This document shows, one piece after another, positions 55,410 through 64,000 of a DNA stretch of 64,000 nt. Origin of the DNA: Lineus longissimus (taxonomy: Eukaryota > Nemertea > Pilidiophora > Heteronemertea > Lineidae); contig NC_088318.1 of NCBI RefSeq assembly GCF_910592395.1, forward strand, positions 8,186,349 through 8,250,348. The letters run 5' to 3'. Below the pieces are notes generated by a model. That model had not been told where the DNA came from. It did no database searches and worked only from the letters and a program-made list of their open reading frames with translations. The number at the start of each line of letters is the position of its first letter. The first letter of the stretch is position 1. The position numbers were made by a program, and so were the translations under genes.

Positions 55410-58400
55410 ACTTAATGAAGAGGCTTTTTCAGTTTTTGGGCCCATATTAGTAACCTGCAAAGCAGGTTTGGTGGATATAGATGGTGCGCAAACAGTGACT
55501 ATACATATTATAGAATTTCAGTAATCGCGCGGACAATGAAAGGTAAGCGGTCAATGGAAATAGGTCTTCGTGACCTTGACCTTTGACCTTTTGACCTCCA
55601 AATCAATAGGCTTCTTCGGGCCTATACTAGTGCCCTGCAAACCACGTTTGGTGACTATACATGATATAGAATTTCAGTAATCGCGCGGACAATGAAAGGT
55701 AGGCGGAAAATGGAAACAGGTCTTCATGACCTTAACCTTTGACCTTTTGACCTCAAAATCAATAGGCTTCTTGGGGCCTATACTAGTGCCTTGCAAACCA
55801 GGTTTGGTGACTATACATGATATAGAATTTCAGTAATCGCGCGGACAATGAAAGGTAGGCGGAAAATGGAAGCAGGTCTTCATGACCTTAACCTTTGACC
55901 TTTTGACCTCCAAATCAATAGACTTCTTGGGGCCTATACTAGTGCCCTGCAAACCAGGTTTGGTGACTATACATGATATAGAATTTCAGTAATCGCGCAG
56001 ACAATGAAAGGTAGGCGGAAAATGGAAACAGGTCTTCATGACCTTAACCTTTGACCTTTTGACCTGCAAATCAATAGGCTTCTTGAGGCCTATACTAGTG
56101 CCCTGCAAACCAGGTTTGGTGACTATACATGATATAGAATTTCAGTAATCGCGCGGACAATGAATGGTAGGCGGAAAATGGAAACAGGTCTTCATGACCT
56201 TAACCTTTGACCTTTTGACCTCCAAATCAATAGACTTCTTGGGGCCTATACTAGTGCCCTGCAAACCAGGTTTGGTGACTATACATAATATAGAATTTCA
56301 GTAATCGCGCGGACAATGAAAGGTAAGCGGAAAATGGAAACAGGTCTTCGAGACCTTGACCTTTGACCTTTTGACCTCCAAATCAATAGGCTTCTTGGGG
56401 CCTATACTTGTGCCCTGCAAACCAGGTTTGGTGACTATACATGATACAGAATTTCAGTAATCGCGCGGACAATGAAAGGTAGGCGGAAAATGGAAACAGG
56501 TCCTCGTGACCTTGACCTTTGACTTTTTGACCTCCAAATCAATAGGCTTCTTGGGGCCTATACTAGTGCCCTCCAAACCAGGTTTGGTGACTATACATGA
56601 TATAGAATTTCAGTAATCGCGCGGACAATGAAAGGTAAGCGGAAAAAGGAAACAGGTCTTCGTGACCTTGACCTTTGACCTTTTGACCTCCAAATCAAAA
56701 GGCTTCTTGGGGCCTATACTAGTGCCCTGCAAACCAGGTTTGGTGACTATAAATGAAATAGAATTTCAGTAATCGCGCGGACAATGAAAGGTAGGCGGAA
56801 AATGGAAACAGGTCTTCATGACCTTAACCTTTGACCTTTTGACCTCCAAATCAATAGGCTTCTTGGGGCCTATACTAGTGCCTTGCAAACCAGATTTGGT
56901 GACTATACATGATATAGAATTTCAGTAATCGCGCGGACAATGAAAGGTAGGCGGAAAATGGAAACAGGTCTTCATGACCTTAACCTTTGACCTTTTGACC
57001 TCCGAATCAATAGGCTTCTTGGGGCCTATACTAGTGCCCTGCAAACCAGGTTTGGTGACTATACATGATATAGAATTTCAGTAATGGCGCAGACAATGAA
57101 AGGTAGGCGGAAAATGGAAACAGGTCTTCATGACCTTAACCTTTGACCTCTTGACCTCCAAATCAATAGGCTTCTTGGGGCCTATACTAGTGCCCTGCAA
57201 ACCAGGTTTGGTGACTATACATGATATAGAATTTCAGTAATCGCGCGGACAATGAAAGGTAGGTGGAAAATGGAAACAGGTCTTCATGACCTTAACCTTT
57301 GACCTTTTGACCTCCAAATCAATAGGCTTCTTGGGGCCTATACCAGTGCCCGGCAAACCAGGTTTGGTGACTATACATGATATAGAATTTCAGTAATCGC
57401 GCGGACAATGAAAGATAAGCGGAAAAGGGAAACAGGTCTTCGTGACCTTGACCTTTGACCTTTTGACCTCCAAATCAATAGGCTTCTTGGGGCCTATACT
57501 AGTGCCCTGCAAACCAGGTTTGGTGACTATACATGATATAGAATTTCAGTAATCGCGCGGACAATGAATGGTAGGCGGAAAATGGAAACAGGTCTTCATG
57601 ACCTTAACCTTTGACCTTTTGACCTCCAAATCAATAGACTTCTTGGGGCCTATACTAGTGCCCTGCAAACCAGGTTTGGTGACTATACATAAAATAGAAT
57701 TTCAGTAATCGCGCGGACAATGAAAGGTAAGCGGAAAATGGAAACAGGTCTTCGAGACCTTGACCTTTGACCTTTTGACCTCCAAATCAATAGGCTTCTT
57801 GGGGCCTATACTTGTGCCCTGCAAACCAGGTTTAGTGACTATACATGATACAGAATTTCAGTAATCGCGCGGACAATGAAAGGTAGGCGGAAAATGGAAA
57901 CAGGTCCTCGTGACCTTGACCTTTGACTTTTTGACCTCCAAATCAATAGGCTTCTTGGGGCCTATACTAGTGCCCTCCAAACCAGGTTTGGTGACTATAC
58001 ATGATATAGAATTTCAGTAATCGCGCGGACAATGAAAGGTAAGCGGAAAAAGGAAACAGGTCTTCGTGACCTTGACCTTTGACCTTTTGACCTCCAAATC
58101 AAAAGGCTTCTTGGGGCCTATACTAGTGCCCTGCAAACCAGGTTTGGTGACTATAAATGAAATAGAATTTCAGTAATCGCGCGGACAATGAAAGGTAGGC
58201 GGAAAATGGAAACAGGTCTTCATGACCTTAACCTTTGACCTTTTGACCTCCAAATCAATAGGCTTCTTGGGGCCTATACCAGTGCCCGGCAAACCAGGTT
58301 TGGTGACTATACATGATATAGAATTTCAGTAATCGCGCGGACAATGAAAGATAAGCGGAAAAGGGAAACAGGTCTTCGTGACCTTGACCTTTGACCTTTT

Positions 58401-58810
58401 GACCTCCAAATCAATAGGCTTCTTGGGGCCTATACTAGTGCCCAGCAAACCAGGTTTGGTGACTATACGTGATATAGAATTTCAGTAATCGCGCGGACAA
58501 TGGAAGGTAGGCGGAAAATGGAAACAGGTCTTCATGACCTTAACCTTTGACCTTTTGACCTCCAAATCAATAGACTTCTTGGGGCCTATACTAGTACCCT
58601 GCAAACCAGGTTTGGTGACTATACATGATATAGAATTTTAGTAATCGCGCAGACAATGAAAGGTAAGCGGAAAAGGGAAACAGGTCTTCGTGACCTTGAC
58701 CTTTTGACCTCCAAATCCATCCACTTCTTGGGGCCCCTGCTAATGCCCTGCAGACCAGGTTTGGTGATGTAGAATTTCAGTAATCGCGCGGACAATGAAA
58801 AGTTTACGGC
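55410..58810 (+). repeat. Tandem array, 21 units of exactly 156 bp
   Basis: The marker TCTTCnTGACC or TCCTCGTGACC occurs at 55565 and every 156 bases to 58685, with no length change across 20 intervals. Each unit has TGACCTTnACCTTTGACCTT then TTGACCTCCAAATC, GGGGCCTATACTAGTGCCCT, AAACCAGGTTTGGTGACTAT and CAGTAATCGCGCGGACAATG. The first and last units are more diverged. Shared variants show larger duplicated blocks offset by 1,404 (9 units) and 936 bases (6 units). Confidence 0.95.
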
Positions 58811-58871
58811 CCGACGGACGGATAGACGGACACCGAGCGCCATAACATAATACGCTCCGGAGCGGGCGTAT

Positions 58872-59152
58872 AAAAAATATTCAGCCACATTTGAAATCCA
58901 TATTTGCTCTGTGGACCGAGGTAAAAAGGGAAAGAAATTTAAACGCGAAATGACCTCATTCTTTTAATACAGGTCGGATCACGCTGATTTTTGTTTCTGA
59001 GTTCACCTTGGGCAACTCCTAATTAAGCACCATCAACGAAGTGCCTAGGTCTTACGATAACAAAACGTGCGGTCCATGTTGACAGACGGACGGACCGACA
59101 GACAGAATCTGAATATTCTACCAGCATGCTGACTTTGTCAGCTGAGCTAAAA
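58872..59152 (+). mobile_element. Family-B element, right part and tail
   Basis: AATATTCAGCCACATTTGAA, GCCTAGGTCTTACGATAACA, GACAGACGGACGGACC and the hairpin GCTGACTTTGTCAGCTGAGCTAAAA. It matches 42434-42725. Confidence 0.75.
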
Positions 59153-59169
59153 CCACTCCAGAGGGGTAT

Positions 59170-59770
59170 TTTTGATGAGGATTCTCATGCTCAGTTCATC
59201 TTTTCCAAATCTTCACAGAGCAAAGGTAGGCCGGTTACCAGGGCAGAGACATGTATTCATCCACAGGCGGATGTGTGGCACTGACACATTGTCCGTACTG
59301 AACTGTGAAGCTGTGGTAAATACATGACTGTGATGGATGAAAGTGGATTTATTCTTCCGTCTTTGGTGGGTTCTTAATCTACAGAGCCAGGCCATAACAG
59401 GGATATACTTTTTGATAATTAATTTAAGGAAATATTGTCTCACTGGCCAGTTTAGAACTTGCATTCTAATAGGCCCATATCAGTCCGTGAGTGACGATTT
59501 GATGGCAATGCTGTACACAATTCAATTTTTCTCAGGCAATCGGTATTGGAATGTTTTGAATTTTTACTATTATTTCGATAAATGCCTCTTCATAACACAT
59601 ATAAAATTTGGTGGGAATTAAAGCACCCTTGGTGTACTTTTTTCATTAACCTATATTCATTAAAATGTACACAGAATGTACACACTGGCTAATAGAGGTC
59701 TCTGGCCATCATATTTGAATTTTTTTTGGTTTCTTGTGATGACATCTGATGATGTAAAATGGATGACCCC
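59170..59770 (+). repeat. Inverted duplication partner of 48960-49115, with an extra ~470-bp block
   Basis: GATGAGGATTCTCATGCTCAG, then TTCACAGAGCAAAGGTAGGC at the left and TTGTGATGACATCTGATGATG at the right match 48960-49115 in reverse. The stretch 59232-59700 has no partner there. Confidence 0.65.
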
Positions 59771-60347
59771 ACAGGAGTGATTTTGTAAAGAATGTTTCAG
59801 CAATAGATTCTTGTCATACATGCACTAATTTTGGTCTATGTAGCTTGCTATATTTTTATTTAATTAAAAAAGTATAAGATATGGCTGCATAAGGTCTTTT
59901 GCAGTAACTTCTCCCAGACAAGGTCTTCTTGAATCAATAGAGTTATGTAAGCTACACTCCTTTACTATATTTTATTTTTTGGTTGAAAAATGAACAAAAA
60001 TGACCAAAATGACCCCTTTTCCTACACCCCACCCCCCCAAAAGAAATTCCCGGTGTCGGAACAGCTTTATATTTTGTTTTTCAGTGATTTGGTCTTTTCA
60101 GTTCCGACCCTGCCCTGAAGATGGCGATCGCGTAGTTCTTTCATGAAGTCCACGAGACACTGATAACCAGCTCAAAGAGGGGGGATTTGGGCCACGTAGA
60201 TCTACATGGTTCGCACTGAAGGTGTAAACTAGGTAAAGTCATTAACCACCGGTCCAGAGATAGGGCATACAGCAGCAGCTGTGTGGAAAATTGTCTGCTC
60301 CAAATTGGAAAGATTTTTGACAATCAGATTTCACCATTTCTACAAAA
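59771..60347. other. No gene recognised
   Basis: AT-rich with an A/C-run near 60020. No exon or repeat supported. Confidence 0.35.
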
Positions 60348-61020
60348 AACAAGAGGCCCAAGGGCCTGGCGCTCAGCTGGATGACCTAATAACACAGGAC
60401 TGAGGGTGTAAAGTAGTAAATATCAGCTTTATACTACTGTTTGAAGGTCAAGAGAACACGTTATACCACTAACATTTCCAATGCAGAGCTGCCAGCTGGA
60501 TGAAATATGATTGAACAAATCATCCATGGTATGTAGATATTACAGGAGGCAGCGGAAGATATCCCTAGTTCAGTATGTTGTATCGGTAGCTTTACAGACA
60601 AGAAGTGTCAGAGAGGATGTGACTTCTCCATGGACAACTGTAGTATGTCCAGGCTGGGTTGTACAGCACAAGGATCAATACAAAATGCTGTCTGTAATTG
60701 AGAGGTATCCTGATTTAACAGAGGTCAAAATAAATAGAAATGACCAGTTTGGGACCACTGCCTTTTTTTAATAAGGTAGAGATTACAGGAGTCAACAAAA
60801 TTAATTTTATTGAGAGAAATTGTCCTGTCCTGCAGGTGATTGGAAGGGTCGTTTTTCATAACATTGTGCTCTACTGCGTATCCCTAGTGAGTCAATCGGG
60901 AACCCATCTATTTTTTATGTAGTACCAGCGATGACGTCATTTCTGGTGATTCCCTACGTTGTCCAATGAGCGCTTTTTAAAGTTCGCCATTTGGCATACA
61001 TTAGCATGCAATGTATAAAT
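60348..61020 (+). mobile_element. HINE-like element, family B (copy B5), 3' truncated
   Basis: Head AACAAGAGGCCCAAGGGCCT and more than 90% identity with 40646-41160, then CCAGCGATGACGTCATTTCT as at 41756. A block of about 500 bases of B2 is replaced by about 75 different bases. No family-B tail follows. Confidence 0.7.
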
Positions 61021-61064
61021 ACAGGACAAACGGAGGTCGATGGAATAAAATTTTCTAAGACAAT

Positions 61065-61111
61065 CCCAAGAAAACACAGGGATTTTTCGCTTCGCCAGGT
61101 GTTTTCTTGGG
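61065..61111. repeat. 13-bp-arm hairpin with CCCAAGAAAAC motif
   Basis: CCCAAGAAAACAC at 61065-61077 and GTGTTTTCTTGGG at 61099-61111. A second pair (CCCAAGAAAACCCAAG, CTTGGGTTTTTCTTGG) lies at about 61145-61202. Likely the ends of a small MITE. Confidence 0.75.
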
Positions 61112-61209
61112 TATTAATACATTGATATACACAATTGTACAGCACCCAAGAAAACCCAAGACGCATGCAAGATTATGCAAGATGATCTTGGGTTTTTCTT
61201 GGATTTATT

Positions 61210-61859
61210 TTCCTAAGGGTTGACTTCATTACGCGCTCAATGGCCTTGCTTTTTTTGTGACATAGTCATCAATATTGCCCAAACAGGACAGTACCGTATT
61301 TCCTTACCTTAATGCATCAAAAAGTGCATTTTGGATGATGTTTTGTTTCAAACGATTGCACACTTAACCACTAAACAGCTAACAAAACAACCCAAACCAT
61401 GTCCGTGTTGTTGACGTCGCAATATTTCCTCCTTGGCCGTTGCGTTCACAGCTCCCAACAACTCCGTGCAGAGCACGGGTATATGCTAGTTAGTTATTAT
61501 TTTTGTCTTTCCAGTCTGTTATAAACACATGCCATGCATATTTCAGTTGCAAAAATGACCACCCATGTTGCTCGACAATAAAAATAACCTTTTCCTACTA
61601 CTAATAACATGGTTGCGGTTTTCCAGTTAGCCAAGCAGAGGAAAGCAAATCATGTGTTTTGCTGGATTATAAACAATGATATCATCTTTGTTGCCAAATA
61701 TTTCAAATTCCTTGGCCGACGAAATTAACTCCCAACACAAATTGGTGTCCCTCATAATACCGTTGACTACAACAAACAATCACTCAGCCTGGCCTTGAAA
61801 GTACATGCATTTGATGTTATCCTACCAACGTATGATTAGACACTGAAGTTTTTTTTCAG
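61210..61859. other. Intron or upstream region of the BEN-domain gene
   Basis: No repeat recognised. Ends in a strong acceptor (AAGTTTTTTTTCAG) at 61845-61859. Confidence 0.45.
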
Positions 61860-64000
61860 GTTCATCCAATGCAACGAATATGACACCATCCGACATGCCA
61901 AAGGCTGGTGTAGTAAATCCAGAGGTTGCCAAGCAGTTCAAGGTAAGGTCTAACTAAGGCAATTTTTGGAACTCGCCTAGATTTCACCAGTGATTGCAAA
62001 TAAAGTTTTGTGCCCAGTTTTACCAGCAAGACAAGTTATGGGATACATCTGGTTGTCCTTTGTAGAGGAGGCTATCCACTCGTGCTGTTTTGGCCTCCAT
62101 ATTGAAGAAGTTCATCTTGTCCAGAGGAAAACCATTTCTCTCCTGTAACTCTCAAAATCTTTTTTGTCCCATTGAAATCAAAAACTGCATAATTTATTTT
62201 GTATTTCAGATGAAGGAACTGGTGAAAGGGAGCGGGGTGTATGTTTACTCGCAACAGAAATATATTATAAAGTCGGCTACAGTAAGTCCATATCTTTTAG
62301 TCTGATTTTCATTGTTTGTATATAGGGATGGCACCACCCGCTCGCCAAATCGCCATTGGCTCTTTCACCTCTGATTTGGCTAAAATTTTAACGAATTCAC
62401 TTAAAAGGGGCTGGGTGAAGAATGAGCTAATGTCCAAAGTGTGCATTATTTCTCCCATTTTTATCAATGTTTAAAAAGCATTGTTTTAGATAATTATGGT
62501 CCCACAGTCTCGTCAGAGCAGTGGGACCATATTGATATCACTCGGGTTCTGCAGGTTTCTTTTTCTTCTTATAATACGCAAGAGGGAGGTGTAGAAAACA
62601 ACCAGGGGTATGACTTAACATATGGGGGTGAAGATGATTTGATCATGCATTGCTAATTAGGTACCTTGGTTTCAGGGTCCCTTCAAAAGTCGCATTCTAA
62701 CACCAGAAATATATTCTGGAACAAAAACTGGTCTGTTTAATCACAGATTAGCATTTTATCCATTTACAAAAAAAAATACCATTAAAAAATAAGCAGTGGT
62801 TAAGGAGAAATCATTGACACAGGGTATTAAGCAAAAAAATCCAATATGGCTGCTGTTGCCATGGTAACAAGTTATATAATGATAAAAAAACAGTATCTAC
62901 TGAATGCTTAGTTCATATACTATTCAGATATAATAATGAATTCTGTCTGATTTAAGGAAAGTAGTTGGTATTTTAGTACATGTGGTCCCCTTAATTATTT
63001 TTGTGTGTTGATAAGTTTGTTTCTTGTTCCAATTTCAGGACCTTACCTATTGCCTCTCTGCAGCCATGGGAACCTTTTATGATAAGGAAGACCTGGGGAA
63101 TTACAATTTATCGGGGGCTAATGGGAAGAAGAAATTGGATAACAGAATTATTTCTGCTATTGCTGGTAAGTACTGTATACTCTTGCAAAACATTTTTATG
63201 GAAGATCATCACATCTATCCCAAATAAGCTGTTCAGACTGAGAGCAGTTTGTTAACTTTTTCAATCCTGGGCTGACCCTAACCAAGCACGTCTGCAAAAC
63301 ATCAGATTCAACTGATTCAACCATTTCAATTGCCCAGAGCGGGATACTATCCCGTATCTAGAGTTATCGAGGGTGGTGCCACAAGCCAGAACTTGAGTTA
63401 GCGATGCAGTATGTCATCCCGCTCAGGGCAGACCGGTCGGTATGAGATGAGGGATGTCGGACTGAAATGAATGCATATTATGTAAAGCATATCAGCTTGA
63501 TATACCGCAAGCGCGACCTCACTTGCTGGGTTTAGTAACTAATGAAGTGGGAAATAGTGTTAACAGAAGTTGGGCTTATTTCAAACACAGGTTTCAAAAC
63601 CACACAGACCAATTTGAGCCATGACTTATACCTCATCAGAATTATCTGAGACCAAACATTTTTGAAGAAAAAAAATCTTTTCTATCTTCAGATACAGCCC
63701 ATCATCTATTCCCAGAGGCGAAGGGAAAAGATGGAAAGCCCTTAACAGCTGCACAAATTTGAAGCAGGTTGGTACAGAGGTGTCATGACACCAAGAAGGA
63801 TAAGAGAAGAGAGAGTATAAAAAAGCCAACAAAAAAAATTATCAAAACCAAGGAATATGTCATCGAGAGCGAGAGCGATGACAGTGTTGACAACAGGCAC
63901 GAGGGAAATATCAGTGAAGCAGGGAGTGATGACGATGAAGTAGCAACAAACTCGAAGGGGCATAGCTCCCAGGGACTAAAAGTGCCTAAGATTTTAACTG
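61860..64000 (+). CDS. BEN-domain protein gene, partial, four exons, in-frame TGA in the last
   Basis: Exons 61860-61942, 62210-62281, 63039-63165 and 63692 to the window end have GT-AG junctions and consistent phase. Exon 2 encodes MKELVKGSGVYVYSQQKYII. Exon 3 encodes a BEN-type core: LSAAMGTFYDKEDLGNYNLSG followed by KKKLDNRIISAIA. Exon 4 begins DTAHHLFPEAKGKDGKPLTA. BEN domains are small helical DNA- and protein-binding modules of chromatin factors, with an LxxxxFxxxxLxxxxLxG...LdxxxlxaI pattern that fits here. TGA at 63760-63762 interrupts exon 4 after AAQI. The same frame continues open for 79 codons to the window end: SRLVQRCHDTKKDKRR, which suits the C-terminal BEN helix, then a Lys-rich and an acidic stretch. 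So TGA is a nonsense mutation, a sequencing error, or marks a pseudogene. Upstream exons were not found. Confidence 0.65.
62485..62540 (-). mobile_element. Family-D-like hairpin tail in an intron of the BEN gene
   Basis: Read on the minus strand: GATATCAATATGGTCCCACT, then ACTGTGGGACCATAATTATC. This matches the D tail (TATCAATATGGTCCCCAGAC...CCATAATTA) with a matching change on both arms (GTCCCAC/GTGGGAC). Confidence 0.5.
63166..63691 (+). other. Last visible intron of the BEN gene
   Basis: GTAAGT donor at 63166 and TCTATCTTCAG acceptor at 63681-63691. It contains TTAACTTTTTCAATCCTGGG near 63255, like the left end of the TTAA MITEs at 34661 and 38764. A matching right end with TTAA was not found. 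Confidence 0.5.

Larger units (their letters stand above)
54165..58871 (+). mobile_element. HINE/pearl-like element, family E, 4.7 kb with 156-bp tandem core
   Basis: Head AACAAGAGCTACGCAGAGCG; the block TTATACGCCCGC at 54191-54202 is the exact reverse complement of GCGGGCGTATAA at 58862-58873. The tail has GACGGACGGATAGACGGACA and the palindrome CGCTCCGGAGCG (58853-58864). Comparison with 42420-42450 in copy B2 gives the empty site and shows no target duplication, except for A-run ambiguity of 0-2 bases. The left third holds family-D and family-F material; the right two-thirds is the 156-bp array. No coding capacity. A rolling-circle (Helentron-type) origin is inferred from ends, hairpin, core repeats and lack of duplication. 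Confidence 0.8.

Noticed and set aside
55410-58810. Regular repeat array considered as CRISPR
   Set aside because: Units are 156 bp with no unique spacers, in a eukaryotic transposon; it is a tandem core repeat.
55410-58810. Array considered as a centromeric satellite
   Set aside because: It lies inside an element with defined ends and an empty site elsewhere in the window, so it moved as part of that element.
1-64000. tRNA and rRNA genes
   Set aside because: No cloverleaf with A and B boxes and no rRNA core sequence was recognised on either strand.

Overview
The window is animal nuclear DNA, probably from a marine invertebrate (lancelet, mollusc, echinoderm or hemichordate type). The reasons are GT-AG introns, ZNF862-like hAT remnants, piggyBac and other TTAA-targeting transposons, a BEN-domain gene, and dense short rolling-circle-like repeats with internal tandem arrays. 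The exact phylum cannot be fixed from this sequence. Almost all of the window is mobile DNA, much of it nested. The one candidate host gene is at the right edge.

Layout. 0-1.9 kb: a decayed spliced hAT transposase. 3.4-7.3 kb: HINE/pearl-like elements with ~145-bp internal repeats. 7.455-14.049 kb: a TTAA-flanked element carrying a DDE-like transposase and a small second gene, itself invaded by a hAT-like MITE and a HINE. 15.165-18.725 kb: a cleaner 3.56-kb relative with both genes and 12-bp terminal inverted repeats. 22.095-24.500 kb: a complete but inactivated piggyBac with exact TTAA duplications. 25-53 kb: MITEs (32.07, 32.71, 34.66, 38.76, 39.65 and 45.38 kb) and fragments of several HINE families. 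54.165-58.871 kb: a 4.7-kb element with a 156-bp tandem array, nested in an older element. 61.86-64.0 kb: exons of a BEN-domain gene with an in-frame TGA.

How it fits together. Many repeats share one plan: a 5' block of 8-12 bp, internal tandem repeats, and a 3' hairpin whose arm is the reverse complement of the 5' block, with no visible target duplication. This is the plan described for Helentron-associated elements (DINE-1/HINE, bivalve pearl). Several families here keep the plan with different hairpin sequences. These elements act as landing sites: at least three TTAA-specific transposons sit in copies of one family (here called A), and other copies give the uninterrupted sequence. The best candidate for something little described is the two-gene TTAA transposon family at 7.5-18.7 kb, whose transposase is not piggyBac. 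Family letters (A, B, D, E, F, G, J) are labels used only in this report.
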